A DNA stretch of 64,000 nt, from assembly GCA_029975295.1 (NCBI GenBank), contig JARKPK010000006.1:1-64000 (forward strand). The letters are read 5' to 3'. The notes under the pieces were generated by a model. That model did no database searches, was not told the DNA's origin, and saw only the letters and a program-made list of their open reading frames with translations. Both the position numbers and the translations under genes were made by a program. Source of the stretch: Thermoguttaceae bacterium. Its GTDB lineage: Bacteria > Planctomycetota > Planctomycetia > Pirellulales > Thermoguttaceae. This document shows positions 52,269-61,151 of this stretch, one piece after another (positions within the stretch are counted from its first letter, which is position 1; each line of letters starts with the position of its first letter).

Positions 52269-55136
52269 TCACCGCTCCGAGTCGCTCGCCTCGGAGTCGG
52301 TTTCCGGCGGACCGCCAGCGGCGGAGTGGTCGCCGGCGGGCGTGGTGCTGCCGGTTGGCGCTCTGCCGACAATGGCATGATAGCGAATCGTGGCGGCCAA
52401 GACGAAGAGCCAATTCAAGAGCACGAATAGCCCGACGTACCATTGGCCGCCCGCCCCGCCGCTGCCGTACGAGTGTTTGCCTGCCGGCAGCAGGAAGTTC
52501 ACGCCGTACCATGCCATCAAGATGAACGTGGCCCCGAGCACCGAGCCGAACGCCATGCCGAAGTTGCCCGCCCAACCGATATGTCGGGCATGGAGGATGG
52601 CCATGTAGGCCAGCAGTGTGAGCAACGACCACACTTCTTTGGCGTCCCAGCTCCAGAAGTGGCCCCATGCTTTGTCGGCCCATAGGGCGCCGAGGATCGT
52701 TCCGGCGGCCAAGAGCAGCACAGCCACCTGCGTCGCTTTATACGCATACTGGGCCAGCGGGGCGACGCTGGACGGCGGCAAGACGGCGTCCCCTTCGCGC
52801 CGATAGCTGCTCAAGAGATAGTAGCCCAGCGATATGTTGGCAACGCCCCAGGCCAACGCGCCGGCGGCATAGCTGGCCGTGATCGTCAGCACGTGGACGA
52901 ACAGCCAGAAATTGTCGCGGAGCACCGGCTGGGTATGTGCGATGTCTTTGTCGATTACGGTGTCGGGCGCATAGTAGGCGACCAACGCGGTCAGCATCCC
53001 CACGGCCGCCCCCACCAATGCGAACACGCGGCGATCGACCACCTGATCCCAAAGGGCCCGCCCGCCCAGCCGCCGCGCCTCGCGCGGCACCGTCGCCAAC
53101 GCCAGCAACAACACCGGCACGAGCCGCGAGCCGAAATAGACCGTGCCCGCCACTACCGCGGCTGCCACCAACCACACGGCCAATTCCCCGGCGCGTTGGC
53201 CCCAGCTCTGGTCGGCCCATTCGATCGAAAGCGAAATGTAGCGGGTGGTGAAATAAGCGATGGGGCCCAGTAGCGCCAGCCGCAGCAACACGGCCCCGGC
53301 CGTAACGACCGGCGCCGTCGAGCCGACTGCTCCCGCTTCGACGTTCGCTCCGGCAGCCTCTTGCGACGAGAGCGGCCTGCCGGCCGACCCCCTGCCTGCC
53401 GCACTTCCCGCCAATTTAGGTTGCCAAAGCAACCGCGCATCGGTCAACAGCCACGCCTGTCGCAGCCCGGGCCAAGTGATTGGCAGCAGCGTGAACCATG
53501 CCCCCAACAGCGGAACACAGAGGCTGACGAAGGCCACGGTTTCAAACATGTTCGTCAGCGGAACCAGCCGCATAATCGCCATCCGCAAGGCGAAGCCCAG
53601 CGTCGTTACCGCCACGGCGACCGCCAGAACGCACAACCCGGCGAAGAGCATGGCACGGGTTTGCCGACCGAAACTCAATGCCAAGCACGCCAGGGCCGCC
53701 AAGTTGACCAACCACGACCAGAAGAACGGATCGAGCCGATTATAGAACACCTCCGTATCGGTGAACCCGGGCGGAGGATAGGCCGTTTGACGGAGCAGGT
53801 CGTCGTCGGGGCGGACCAACGGCAACCGGTCGCGGCGGAGGGTCGTTTCGCGGCCCAACGCGCCGAGCGATTCGGCCAACTCGTTCATGGCCGCGGCGAA
53901 GGCGGCGGGCCGATCATTGCGGTTGCGATCACCGTAAACGGCCGTGACTTTTTCCCATGCCGTGCGGACGGCGCGCACTTGGTCGAGCGGATAGCCCTCG
54001 ATCAGCGCGTCGGAGCCGAAGATCAACGCGCGAAAGCCGATCCACGGTTGAAAATCGTCTTCCGGGTCGCGGTCGGGTTCAAAGGCGGCCGGATTCAGCC
54101 CGGGCGCAACGCGGAGGGTTATTTGCGGGTCGTATCGAGTGAAGTGCGCCTCGACCGCGTGACGGAGCGATGTTTCCGCCAGAATCCCCAAGCGTTTCGA
54201 TTCGTTCGTTCGGCAATGCTCGGCCCAAACCGTGCAGGCCCGCCGCAGCGCCGAAAGCTGCGACTCGCGACGGCCCGGCCCGGCCGACCGATCGGCCGAC
54301 GCAAGCAGCGGGTCGATCGCTTCTCCCACGGCAACCAGCAGGCGGGCGGCCGGATCGTTTTCGGTCATCCGCCCTTGCCGCTGCAAAAGTTGTGCGGCCT
54401 GCTCAGCCTGGTTGACCACCGATTCCAAATGCCGGCGCATGCGCCGGCCGGTAGTGGCGGCGTCGCGCGGATCGGCGGTGAACTCGGCGAAATACCCGTA
54501 GGCTTCGTCGAGCCGTTCGATTGCCCGATCCACGCCCGTCGGTTCCCAGCTCTTATCTTGCCGCCGGCGTTCCATGGCCAGGGCTTGCAGCCGTTGATGA
54601 AACTCGCGGGAGGATTGGGCCTCGATGGGCGAGACAAAACGCAGCCGCCCGAACGCATCGTGGGTGGGCAGCGCGAAAACTTGCTCGCGCAATTGCTTGT
54701 GCTCGGCCGCGAGAAAGGGAACGGCCTGCCAACGCTGCGGCTCGACGAGCCAACTGAACACCAGCTCCGACGCTCGAAATCGCCGCGGCCTCCCCTCGGG
54801 AAACAGCGCGCGGGCCGCTTCGATTTGGGCCGCGTCGGCCCCCCTTAGTGGCTCGGGCAGCCAGAGCTTCGGGTTCGACCGCCCGCACACGGTTGTCACC
54901 AGCGATCGGGCGAAGGTGTCGAGCGGCATCCGGCGGCCGGCTTCGAGCACGGGCAGGCGCTCCCAGGCGTCCCAGTCGAGCGGTTGCTCGCCGCCGGGCG
55001 CAGCGGCGGCAAACGAACAAACCGCCGCCAGCGTCAGCGCGACGATCGCGACGCCGTTGTACGGCAGACGAGCGCGGCGGTCGGCCGAGCTAGAACATTC
55101 CTTCCGGTCGGTTGCATGGAGGCAATTGAGGGCCAT
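52269..55136 (-). CDS. ccsA: Cytochrome c biogenesis protein CcsA, with long N-terminal domain
   Basis: A 955-residue membrane protein of the system II cytochrome c maturation machinery; with ResB it delivers haem to apocytochromes. The C-terminal part is a standard CcsA/ResC with the WWD haem-handling motif WGHFWSWDAKEVW and several membrane helices (VALLLL-type segments from about residue 490). The N-terminal 450 residues are an extracytoplasmic, helical extension beginning with a signal-like segment (VAIVALTLAAVCSFAAA), not present in typical CcsA (about 300 residues). The start at 55136 lies two bases behind the resB stop (TGATCATG), so the two are translationally coupled. Confidence 0.93.
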   Translation of the reverse strand: MALNCLHATDRKECSSSADRRARLPYNGVAIVALTLAAVCSFAAAAPGGEQPLDWDAWERLPVLEAGRRMPLDTFARSLVTTVCGRSNPKLWLPEPLRGADAAQIEAARALFPEGRPRRFRASELVFSWLVEPQRWQAVPFLAAEHKQLREQVFALPTHDAFGRLRFVSPIEAQSSREFHQRLQALAMERRRQDKSWEPTGVDRAIERLDEAYGYFAEFTADPRDAATTGRRMRRHLESVVNQAEQAAQLLQRQGRMTENDPAARLLVAVGEAIDPLLASADRSAGPGRRESQLSALRRACTVWAEHCRTNESKRLGILAETSLRHAVEAHFTRYDPQITLRVAPGLNPAAFEPDRDPEDDFQPWIGFRALIFGSDALIEGYPLDQVRAVRTAWEKVTAVYGDRNRNDRPAAFAAAMNELAESLGALGRETTLRRDRLPLVRPDDDLLRQTAYPPPGFTDTEVFYNRLDPFFWSWLVNLAALACLALSFGRQTRAMLFAGLCVLAVAVAVTTLGFALRMAIMRLVPLTNMFETVAFVSLCVPLLGAWFTLLPITWPGLRQAWLLTDARLLWQPKLAGSAAGRGSAGRPLSSQEAAGANVEAGAVGSTAPVVTAGAVLLRLALLGPIAYFTTRYISLSIEWADQSWGQRAGELAVWLVAAAVVAGTVYFGSRLVPVLLLALATVPREARRLGGRALWDQVVDRRVFALVGAAVGMLTALVAYYAPDTVIDKDIAHTQPVLRDNFWLFVHVLTITASYAAGALAWGVANISLGYYLLSSYRREGDAVLPPSSVAPLAQYAYKATQVAVLLLAAGTILGALWADKAWGHFWSWDAKEVWSLLTLLAYMAILHARHIGWAGNFGMAFGSVLGATFILMAWYGVNFLLPAGKHSYGSGGAGGQWYVGLFVLLNWLFVLAATIRYHAIVGRAPTGSTTPAGDHSAAGGPPETDSEASDSER

Positions 55137-55138
55137 GA

Positions 55139-57250
55139 TCACGCTTCTTCCTCAGAGGCTCGGCGGCGCATCGGCCGTCGGCCGTAGTACAACCAGATCA
55201 TCCCCCCGACGATCAACAGCGAACCAAAATACTTCGGCGCTCGGCCCGGATCGTAGCTGACGCTGAAGATCGAACGATTCAATTTGCCGCGCGGTTCGTC
55301 GGGCCGCACCAGTTGTTCGAAGAGCGGATCGCCCGGCCGGCGCGGAGGCTCGAAACTGGCCTGGAACAGCCGATAACTCCGACCCGTGCTCGGATCGACG
55401 AAGTCGATGGGCCGATTCAATTCGATCAGCACATCTTTCTTGAATGGTTTCACTTCGCCCTCCTCCGTCGGCAGGCGAAAATCGACCACGCTGGCGTAGT
55501 ACGACGGCCGTCGCTGCCCCGGATCGAGTTTTTGGATGAACCGGTGCAGAAAAACCTCGAATCCCAACGGCACCGCCTCCTGCGGCATGCTCACCGTTAC
55601 GCGGCGCTGTTTGCCCTCGATCATCCGCCGCTGATCGTCGCTTCGCTCGCCCGAAGGACCGGCCAGATAGAACTCCTCCTGCACTCCGTCAACGGTGGCC
55701 CGCACCAGCGCCCGCGGCTGGCGCACTTGCTCGGGCTTGCGCCGGTAGGGCAGCGCCTCGATCTTCCAGTCGGGCTGGGGCGAGGCGACATATTCGTCGA
55801 GGCGCAAACGCATGGCGGCGGGCGTTTCGGCGAACACGCCGAGCTCTGCCCCAGCGGCCAGTTGCGCTGCGTCGGCCGCAGGCCAGGAACCGATGCGACA
55901 CTCGTCGGGCAGCCGCCAACTGCGATAGTACAGTCGCCCGTCGTGGCCCTGAAGGATATCGACACGTGGCGACTCGGTGTCGCGGCGGACTTGCGCGGCG
56001 CGCTCGTCGCTGTGGTCGTCACCGCGCTCGTCGCCGGCCGACGCACCCAGCCAGTACGCGCCGTACACGCGAAGTTTTCGGGCGTGATGATTCCAATGGG
56101 GCAGCGCCGCGTAAAGCAGCATCCGCTCGGCAAAGTCGTCGCCGCGAGAAACCATCAATTGCGCTGCGGGAACGGCAAAGCCCATCACCTGCGGATTCAG
56201 CCCGACCAGCTCCACCTCCAGCCCGCTTTGGCCCAGCGGAACCTTTCCGCCGCCGAGCAGCTCGTCGCACCTCAATCGGTAGGCTCGGCCGTCGTGGTGG
56301 AGCACCAGTTGACCTTGCGGTCCGAGCGGACCCTCCGGCGCACTGGCGAGGAAGGCCGCCGTTTCGTCCCGGTCGGCGGTCATCCAGAAGAGCAGCCGGG
56401 TTCCGTTGGCTAGTTCCGCCCGCGATCCCATCCCGAACGGGCGATTCGCTCCATGGCCGCGCGGGGCGGGCGAGATTTCCAGCGTGGCTTGTTCGGGTTC
56501 GCGCCGTAAGCGTCCGGCTCGCGTTGCCGCGTCTTCGATCACCGACAGTGTCAGCCGCGGAATCGGCAACCGGCGCGAATCGTGAAAGTAGTCGAGCACT
56601 TCCAGACGAATGCCGTCGCGATCGTAAATCAGCCCGCGGTCGCGCGGCGCCAACGACCACGGAAACCACGAGTGCTCCGAGCCGTAGTCTTGCCAATTGA
56701 AGGGCCCGGACCGAAACGGCACGGTGATCTCGGCGTCGGCCGAATCGCTCGCCTCAGGCTGCGCCCGGGCAGCGTCGTCGGCGCCGCCGGTTGCCGCAAC
56801 GCGAAGCTGGAAGTAGTGTTCGCCGCTGAACAACCGCCGCTCGGCCGTGCCCTCGAAGACCGAAAGCGTGCCGTCGATCCCGAAACGATAACTCACCCAC
56901 GAGCCGATCAGCAGCACCAGGATGCCGGCGTGAATCACCACGAACGGCCACTGCCGCTTCGACCACGGCCAACGGATCAGCGCCGCGTTGAGCACGTTGA
57001 TCGCCAGCAGCGCATTAAGGGCCAGGAACCACGGCGCCAGATAGATGCCGAACTTCAGTTCGCTGTCGGCATACCAGCGGCTCATCACCATCGTGGCCCA
57101 AATCAACACGGCCATGTAGGCGGCAATGAGCGCCACGGCCAGTTCGAGCGAGGCTGACGCGCGGAACAACGCCCGGAAGGCTCCGCTCAATGCGGAACGC
57201 GGCATGCCGGCCGAACGACTCGATGGAAGGGAACGATCGGATTCTGTCAT
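55139..57250 (-). CDS. resB: Cytochrome c biogenesis protein ResB
   Basis: A 703-residue membrane protein that pairs with CcsA in system II cytochrome c maturation. It has the N-terminal hydrophobic segments (LELAVALIAAYMAVLIWATMVM, APWFLALNALLAINVLNAAL, WPFVVIHAGILVLLIGSWVSY), a long extracytoplasmic region (about residues 160-660) and a C-terminal membrane segment (PKYFGSLLIVGGMIWLYYGRR). This matches ResB, though it is longer than most (about 450-600). The start at 57250 (MTESDRSL) was chosen; the frame is open to 57361. It is first in the resB-ccsA operon. Confidence 0.92.
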   Translation of the reverse strand: MTESDRSLPSSRSAGMPRSALSGAFRALFRASASLELAVALIAAYMAVLIWATMVMSRWYADSELKFGIYLAPWFLALNALLAINVLNAALIRWPWSKRQWPFVVIHAGILVLLIGSWVSYRFGIDGTLSVFEGTAERRLFSGEHYFQLRVAATGGADDAARAQPEASDSADAEITVPFRSGPFNWQDYGSEHSWFPWSLAPRDRGLIYDRDGIRLEVLDYFHDSRRLPIPRLTLSVIEDAATRAGRLRREPEQATLEISPAPRGHGANRPFGMGSRAELANGTRLLFWMTADRDETAAFLASAPEGPLGPQGQLVLHHDGRAYRLRCDELLGGGKVPLGQSGLEVELVGLNPQVMGFAVPAAQLMVSRGDDFAERMLLYAALPHWNHHARKLRVYGAYWLGASAGDERGDDHSDERAAQVRRDTESPRVDILQGHDGRLYYRSWRLPDECRIGSWPAADAAQLAAGAELGVFAETPAAMRLRLDEYVASPQPDWKIEALPYRRKPEQVRQPRALVRATVDGVQEEFYLAGPSGERSDDQRRMIEGKQRRVTVSMPQEAVPLGFEVFLHRFIQKLDPGQRRPSYYASVVDFRLPTEEGEVKPFKKDVLIELNRPIDFVDPSTGRSYRLFQASFEPPRRPGDPLFEQLVRPDEPRGKLNRSIFSVSYDPGRAPKYFGSLLIVGGMIWLYYGRRPMRRRASEEEA

Positions 57251-57399
57251 CGGAATGCGAACGGGGACAGCGTGGCTTGGCGCCGCCTGGGAATTCGGGT
57301 GATGGGAGGCGGCTGCCTTCGGAACTTCCCCGAACGGAACGCCCGCCGACGGCTTTCGCACGTCCTAAGGGCCGAGAACGGCACGGCGGGGAACAGAGG

Positions 57400-57405
57400 A
57401 TTATA
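57400..57405 (-). promoter_or_regulatory. -10 element of a resB-ccsA promoter
   Basis: A perfect TATAAT on the minus strand lies 150 bases before resB. The -35 region is weak (TGTTTT at 17 bases). The remaining 57251-57640 gap shows no gene or repeat. Confidence 0.4.
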
Positions 57406-57640
57406 TCGCTTTGCCCCGAGAAAAAACACCCGCACGCGCCCGCAAGCACTGCCGCGCCGCCGGCGACAGCGGGTCCGCTCAGGGCCTTTTGGACCAGCGA
57501 ATGCGGCGATGGCCCCTTGCGCGACGAGAAGACCGAGGCCGGACGCTTTCAGGCAACGACGGGCCGACCTGGGGCTATCGAGGAACCCGCCACGGCCGAC
57601 GAAATGCCAACGGTGATCGAGGCTTCTTCTCCGGCGATCA

Positions 57641-58480
57641 TCAACGTCGCAAGCCGCTCGGCGACGGAACTCGGCCGACGATCGGAACATCGGCGGCCAC
57701 CACGCACACCTCCACCCGTCGCTCATGCTGTCGCGGGTCGGCCTGCGAAGGCAGCGGGCTTCCGGCGGGCCACTGCGCGCCGAAACCGACGATGCTCAGG
57801 CGATCTTCGCTCAAGCCCGCCTCGCGCAGGCAATCGGCCACGGCCAGCGCGCGGGCGGCGCTCAGATGCAAATTCGTCGGCAATTCGTCGCGCAGGGGGC
57901 GGCCGGCAACCGGCCGCGAGTCGGTGTGCCCGATGACCACCACTCGCAGGTCGGCCGTCTCTGGCGACTGCAAGGCTTTCGCCAGATTGCGCAACGATTG
58001 CACCGCGCCGGCCTTCAGCTCCGTTCTTCCGCTGTCGAACATCACGTCGGTTTCGAGCTTGCCCACGGCCGTGGCGCGATCGAAACGGACCGCCGACACC
58101 CGCTGCGAAAGCGCTTCGAGCTGACCGATCGACTGTGGTGAGGGCGGCAGTTGATCCGGCGGCGTCCAGTGGGCCAACTGTTGATGAACCAATTCGCGTT
58201 CGCGCTGATAGGCGGCCATCAGCAATTGCTGCCGCTCGGCGTCGGTCTCCATCTTCGCCAGCACGGCTTCCGTTCGGGCAAGCTCATCGACCACCTTGCG
58301 GCTGTGCGAGCGCAGGTTTTCGATTTCCGTGGTTTGCGCCCGAGTTTGCGCCAGCAGCGCGCGATTCTCCGACTCCAATTCGGTCACGCGGGTGGCCGAA
58401 GCGCAGCCGGCAACACCCAGCAGGGCGAACAAACCCAAGAGGAACCGCGGAGATTCGAAAGCCACCAAGGCGCGCATCAT
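57641..58480 (-). CDS. OmpA-family lipoprotein
   Basis: A 279-residue outer-membrane or surface lipoprotein. The signal ends in a lipobox (LLGVAGC), then comes a coiled coil (about residues 30-110: VTELESENRALLAQTRAQTTE), then an OmpA C-terminal domain: FDSGRTELKAGAVQSLRNLA, VIGHTDSRPV and the Asp/Arg residues in NLHLSAARALAVADCL and HERRVEV that bind peptidoglycan. It would anchor the envelope to peptidoglycan. Start uncertain: 58480 gives an immediate lipoprotein signal; ATGs upstream at 58576 and 58723 are in frame. A 30-base direct repeat lies upstream at 58711-58778. Confidence 0.85.
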   Translation of the reverse strand: MMRALVAFESPRFLLGLFALLGVAGCASATRVTELESENRALLAQTRAQTTEIENLRSHSRKVVDELARTEAVLAKMETDAERQQLLMAAYQRERELVHQQLAHWTPPDQLPPSPQSIGQLEALSQRVSAVRFDRATAVGKLETDVMFDSGRTELKAGAVQSLRNLAKALQSPETADLRVVVIGHTDSRPVAGRPLRDELPTNLHLSAARALAVADCLREAGLSEDRLSIVGFGAQWPAGSPLPSQADPRQHERRVEVCVVAADVPIVGRVPSPSGLRR

Positions 58481-58710
58481 GCGCGAGAAGGACCAGGGCG
58501 TCGGCCGGCGCAGTGCGGCGCCGGCGGCCCGCGAGGCCGATTGCGCATCGTCGGCGTCAGTTCTGCGCGGCTTCATTCGTCGCCCCGCGACAAGCAGTGC
58601 ACTGGGGCTGATCCCCGAAGTTCGATTGGTCGGGAATAAGATGCGGCCAGCGTCGCAGTCCCTTTGTGGAGTTCCATTGCGCCAGAGAATTCGCTGCGGC
58701 CGAATCGGCC

Positions 58711-58778
58711 TGTGAAGAAGCAAAACGGCCTCTGAACGTTCAACATTCTGTAAAGAAGCGAAACGGCCTATGGACGTT
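58711..58778. repeat. 30-bp direct repeat pair upstream of the OmpA-family gene
   Basis: Two 30-base units (58711-58740 and 58749-58778) share 26 identical positions, with a 38-base period. Read on the minus strand each contains GCCGTTTYGCTTCTTYACAG. They lie in the divergent gap 58481-59026, which is otherwise empty. They could be paired operator sites. Confidence 0.65.
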
Positions 58779-59026
58779 GCTTTTCTCAGCCGCGCGCGAT
58801 AGATAGCAAAATCCCCTGTTCAGGGCAAGATCGTCTTGGCTCTACCGACGTGCCGACTTGTCGCCGAGCCGGCCATGCACCGTTCGGGTTCCACACGGCG
58901 TCTCGATCGCCATGAGCGACACGAGCAAGCCGTTGCGGCACTTGCCTGGACTTCGCGGTTTGGCAGGCTTGGCGGCCTCTGCGGGCTTGGCTATCCTGTG
59001 TATTCCGCCAGAACAGTGAGTGAAGT

Positions 59027-59875
59027 ATGACGTTGCCCCAGCATGGGAATAAGACCGAACTGGCGACACCGTCGGACGGGTCGGGCGATCGGCTTGCGGG
59101 CCGGCTGGTATTTTTGGGCACGGGCACCTCGCATGGAGTGCCTGTGATCGGGTGCTCGTGCGCGGTTTGCCGAAGCGGCGATCCGCGCGACCAACGCACG
59201 CGATGCAGCGTGGTGTTGGGCTTGCCTGAGGGAAACCTTCTGATCGACTCGCCTCCCGAGCTTCGGCTGCAACTGCTCCGCGAGGGGATTGGGCGGATTG
59301 ATGCGGTGGCCTACACGCACGAACATGCCGATCATCTGTTCGGGCTCGACGATTTACGCATCTTCCCCCAGTATTTGGGTGCCGATCTGCCGGTCTTTTG
59401 CTCGCTGCGGGTCGAACAGCGAATTCGCAAGGCCTTCGACTACGCTTTTGATCCGGCAGTGCAGGGGTTTCCGGCGGGCGGGCTGCCGAAACTCGACTTT
59501 CGCCGCATCGACGCGTCGCCCTTCGAGGTTCTCGGGGCTCGAATCGTGCCGATCCCGCTCGAGCACGGGCCGTATGAGGTGCTGGGCTTCCGCATCGGCG
59601 ATGTGGCCTATTGCACCGACGTCAATGCGATTCCGCCGTCGAGCGTCGAGCTGCTCGGCAGTTTGCGGGTGTTGGTGCTCGACGCCTTGCGTCGCCGCAA
59701 GCACCCGACGCACTTCAGCCTTGCCGAATCGCTTGAGGTGGTCGCCCGCCTGCGGCCTACGACGACTTACTTCACCCATATTTCGCACGATCTGCCGCAC
59801 GGGGCCACGCTGGCTGAATTGCCGCCCGGTGTCGCTTTGGCCTACGACGGGCTGAGAATCGCGTTGAGGCCGTAA
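59027..59875 (+). CDS. MBL-fold metallo-hydrolase, PhnP-like
   Basis: A 282-residue metallo-beta-lactamase-fold protein with the phosphodiesterase pattern of PhnP: FLGTGTSHGVPVIGCSCAVC (structural Cys cluster), RTRCSVVL, the metal motif THEHADHLFGLDD near residue 97, VPLEHGPYEVLGFRI-type beta strands, and THISHDLPHGAT near the C-terminus. PhnP hydrolyses cyclic ribose phosphates in phosphonate metabolism; other members process tRNA or lipoate derivatives. No phn genes are close, so the substrate is open. It is convergent with a GlmU-like gene 17 bases away. Confidence 0.88.
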   Translation: MTLPQHGNKTELATPSDGSGDRLAGRLVFLGTGTSHGVPVIGCSCAVCRSGDPRDQRTRCSVVLGLPEGNLLIDSPPELRLQLLREGIGRIDAVAYTHEHADHLFGLDDLRIFPQYLGADLPVFCSLRVEQRIRKAFDYAFDPAVQGFPAGGLPKLDFRRIDASPFEVLGARIVPIPLEHGPYEVLGFRIGDVAYCTDVNAIPPSSVELLGSLRVLVLDALRRRKHPTHFSLAESLEVVARLRPTTTYFTHISHDLPHGATLAELPPGVALAYDGLRIALRP

Positions 59876-59892
59876 TCGACAGACGCGGCCCG

Positions 59893-61137
59893 TCAACCGA
59901 GGCACTCCCGCTCGGCCATGTACGAGCCCGAGCCGAAGTTCGGCGGAGCGACTTCCAAGCCGACCCGTTCGGCCGCCGTCAGATCGAACATTGCGCGGAG
60001 CGCCATGGCGTGGGCTTCGGTCCACGGTTGATTTCGACGGCCGAACATTCGTCGCTGGGCGGCGGCAAGCACCTGATAGTCGATTGCCGTGGGCCGCCCG
60101 GGCGGCGGAACATGATTGACGAAGCTGGCAATGTTCTCGCGCACGGTGTCGTACACCATGCTGCCGGCCCCAATCACCTTGCCGGTGTAGATCATCGTGC
60201 CGATCGCCGTCTTGGCGTAGTCGCCGATCATTACGCCGAGAAACTGCATGTCGGTGGGCACGGAACGGCCCGCATAGCGCATCGTGATGGCGCCGTAGGT
60301 GTTCTTCAGATTGCTGTTGGTGGTGCCCGCCCCCAGATTGACCCAGGCGCCGATGTAGCTGTCGCCGAGGAATCCGTAGTGCTGCTTGTTGGCGAACGGT
60401 TCGAGCACCGAGTTGCTCAGCTCGCCGCCCAGGCGGCATCCGCGCTCGGCGGTCACGCCGGGCCGCAATGAAGCATGGTCGTTCACCACGGATTGCGGGC
60501 CGAGCCGGCATGGGCCATGCACAATGGCCAGGGGCCCGATGGCCGCCGCCTGTTCGATGACGATCGGGCCGCGCGAGGCGTCGAACACCGCCGACGGATG
60601 GACGGCGACTTCGTCAGCGGCGAACACTCCCGGGAGCAGTTCGCGGTAGGCGCCGCGGGCGACGCGGTCGCGGAGGTTCTCGCCCAAAATCGAGGAATGG
60701 TAGCGCACCAGATCATGCGGGTATTCGATGAGCGGGTGATCGAAGTCGATCACCGGCAACCCGGGCGAGCGGAGGTCGGCCGACGTTCCGGCGCGGCTCA
60801 AGCAACCGGCGATCGGCGCGCCGTTGTGCACGGCGACGAACGGGCGGGCCGCTTCAATCCAAGGCCGCAAGCGTTCCACCGAGGCGGCGATCGGCGCCAA
60901 CCGCGCGTGAAGGAACACGCATGGGGTGTCGGGCGGCAGGGGATCGAGCATTGCCGGCGCGGTTGCCGCCAGCAGCGGGCGCAGGTGCGGACGGACCTCG
61001 GCGCGCAGCGGGCGGCCGAATCGAGCGGCCAGATCGATCAATCGATAGCCCCCGCACGAAAGCTCGAAGGCCGGCCGGCCCAAGGCGACCGGGTTCAGCC
61101 CGGCCGTAGCGTCGTCCTCGAACAAGACGATGTTCAC
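59893..61137 (-). CDS. GlmU-like protein with degenerate nucleotidyltransferase domain
   Basis: A 414-residue protein. The N-terminal part (NIVLFEDDATAGLNPVALGRPAFEL) matches the sugar-nucleotidyl-transferase-like domain found in GlmU-related proteins, but the GxGTRM pyrophosphorylase signature is missing, so this domain is probably not a standard nucleotidyltransferase. The C-terminal half is a left-handed beta-helix with hexapeptide repeats (IVIEQAAAIGPLAIVHGP, GFLGDSYIGAWVNLGAGTTNSNLKNTYG, DYAKTAIGTMIYTG). GTTNSNLKN and the hexapeptides suggest acyl transfer to a sugar. A GTG start at 61137 matches the family start (VNIVLFED) better than a TTG at 61173 that would overlap glgP. It lies 14 bases behind the glgP stop. 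Confidence 0.8.
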   Translation of the reverse strand: MNIVLFEDDATAGLNPVALGRPAFELSCGGYRLIDLAARFGRPLRAEVRPHLRPLLAATAPAMLDPLPPDTPCVFLHARLAPIAASVERLRPWIEAARPFVAVHNGAPIAGCLSRAGTSADLRSPGLPVIDFDHPLIEYPHDLVRYHSSILGENLRDRVARGAYRELLPGVFAADEVAVHPSAVFDASRGPIVIEQAAAIGPLAIVHGPCRLGPQSVVNDHASLRPGVTAERGCRLGGELSNSVLEPFANKQHYGFLGDSYIGAWVNLGAGTTNSNLKNTYGAITMRYAGRSVPTDMQFLGVMIGDYAKTAIGTMIYTGKVIGAGSMVYDTVRENIASFVNHVPPPGRPTAIDYQVLAAAQRRMFGRRNQPWTEAHAMALRAMFDLTAAERVGLEVAPPNFGSGSYMAERECLG

Positions 61138-61151
61138 CGCAGATGCACCGC

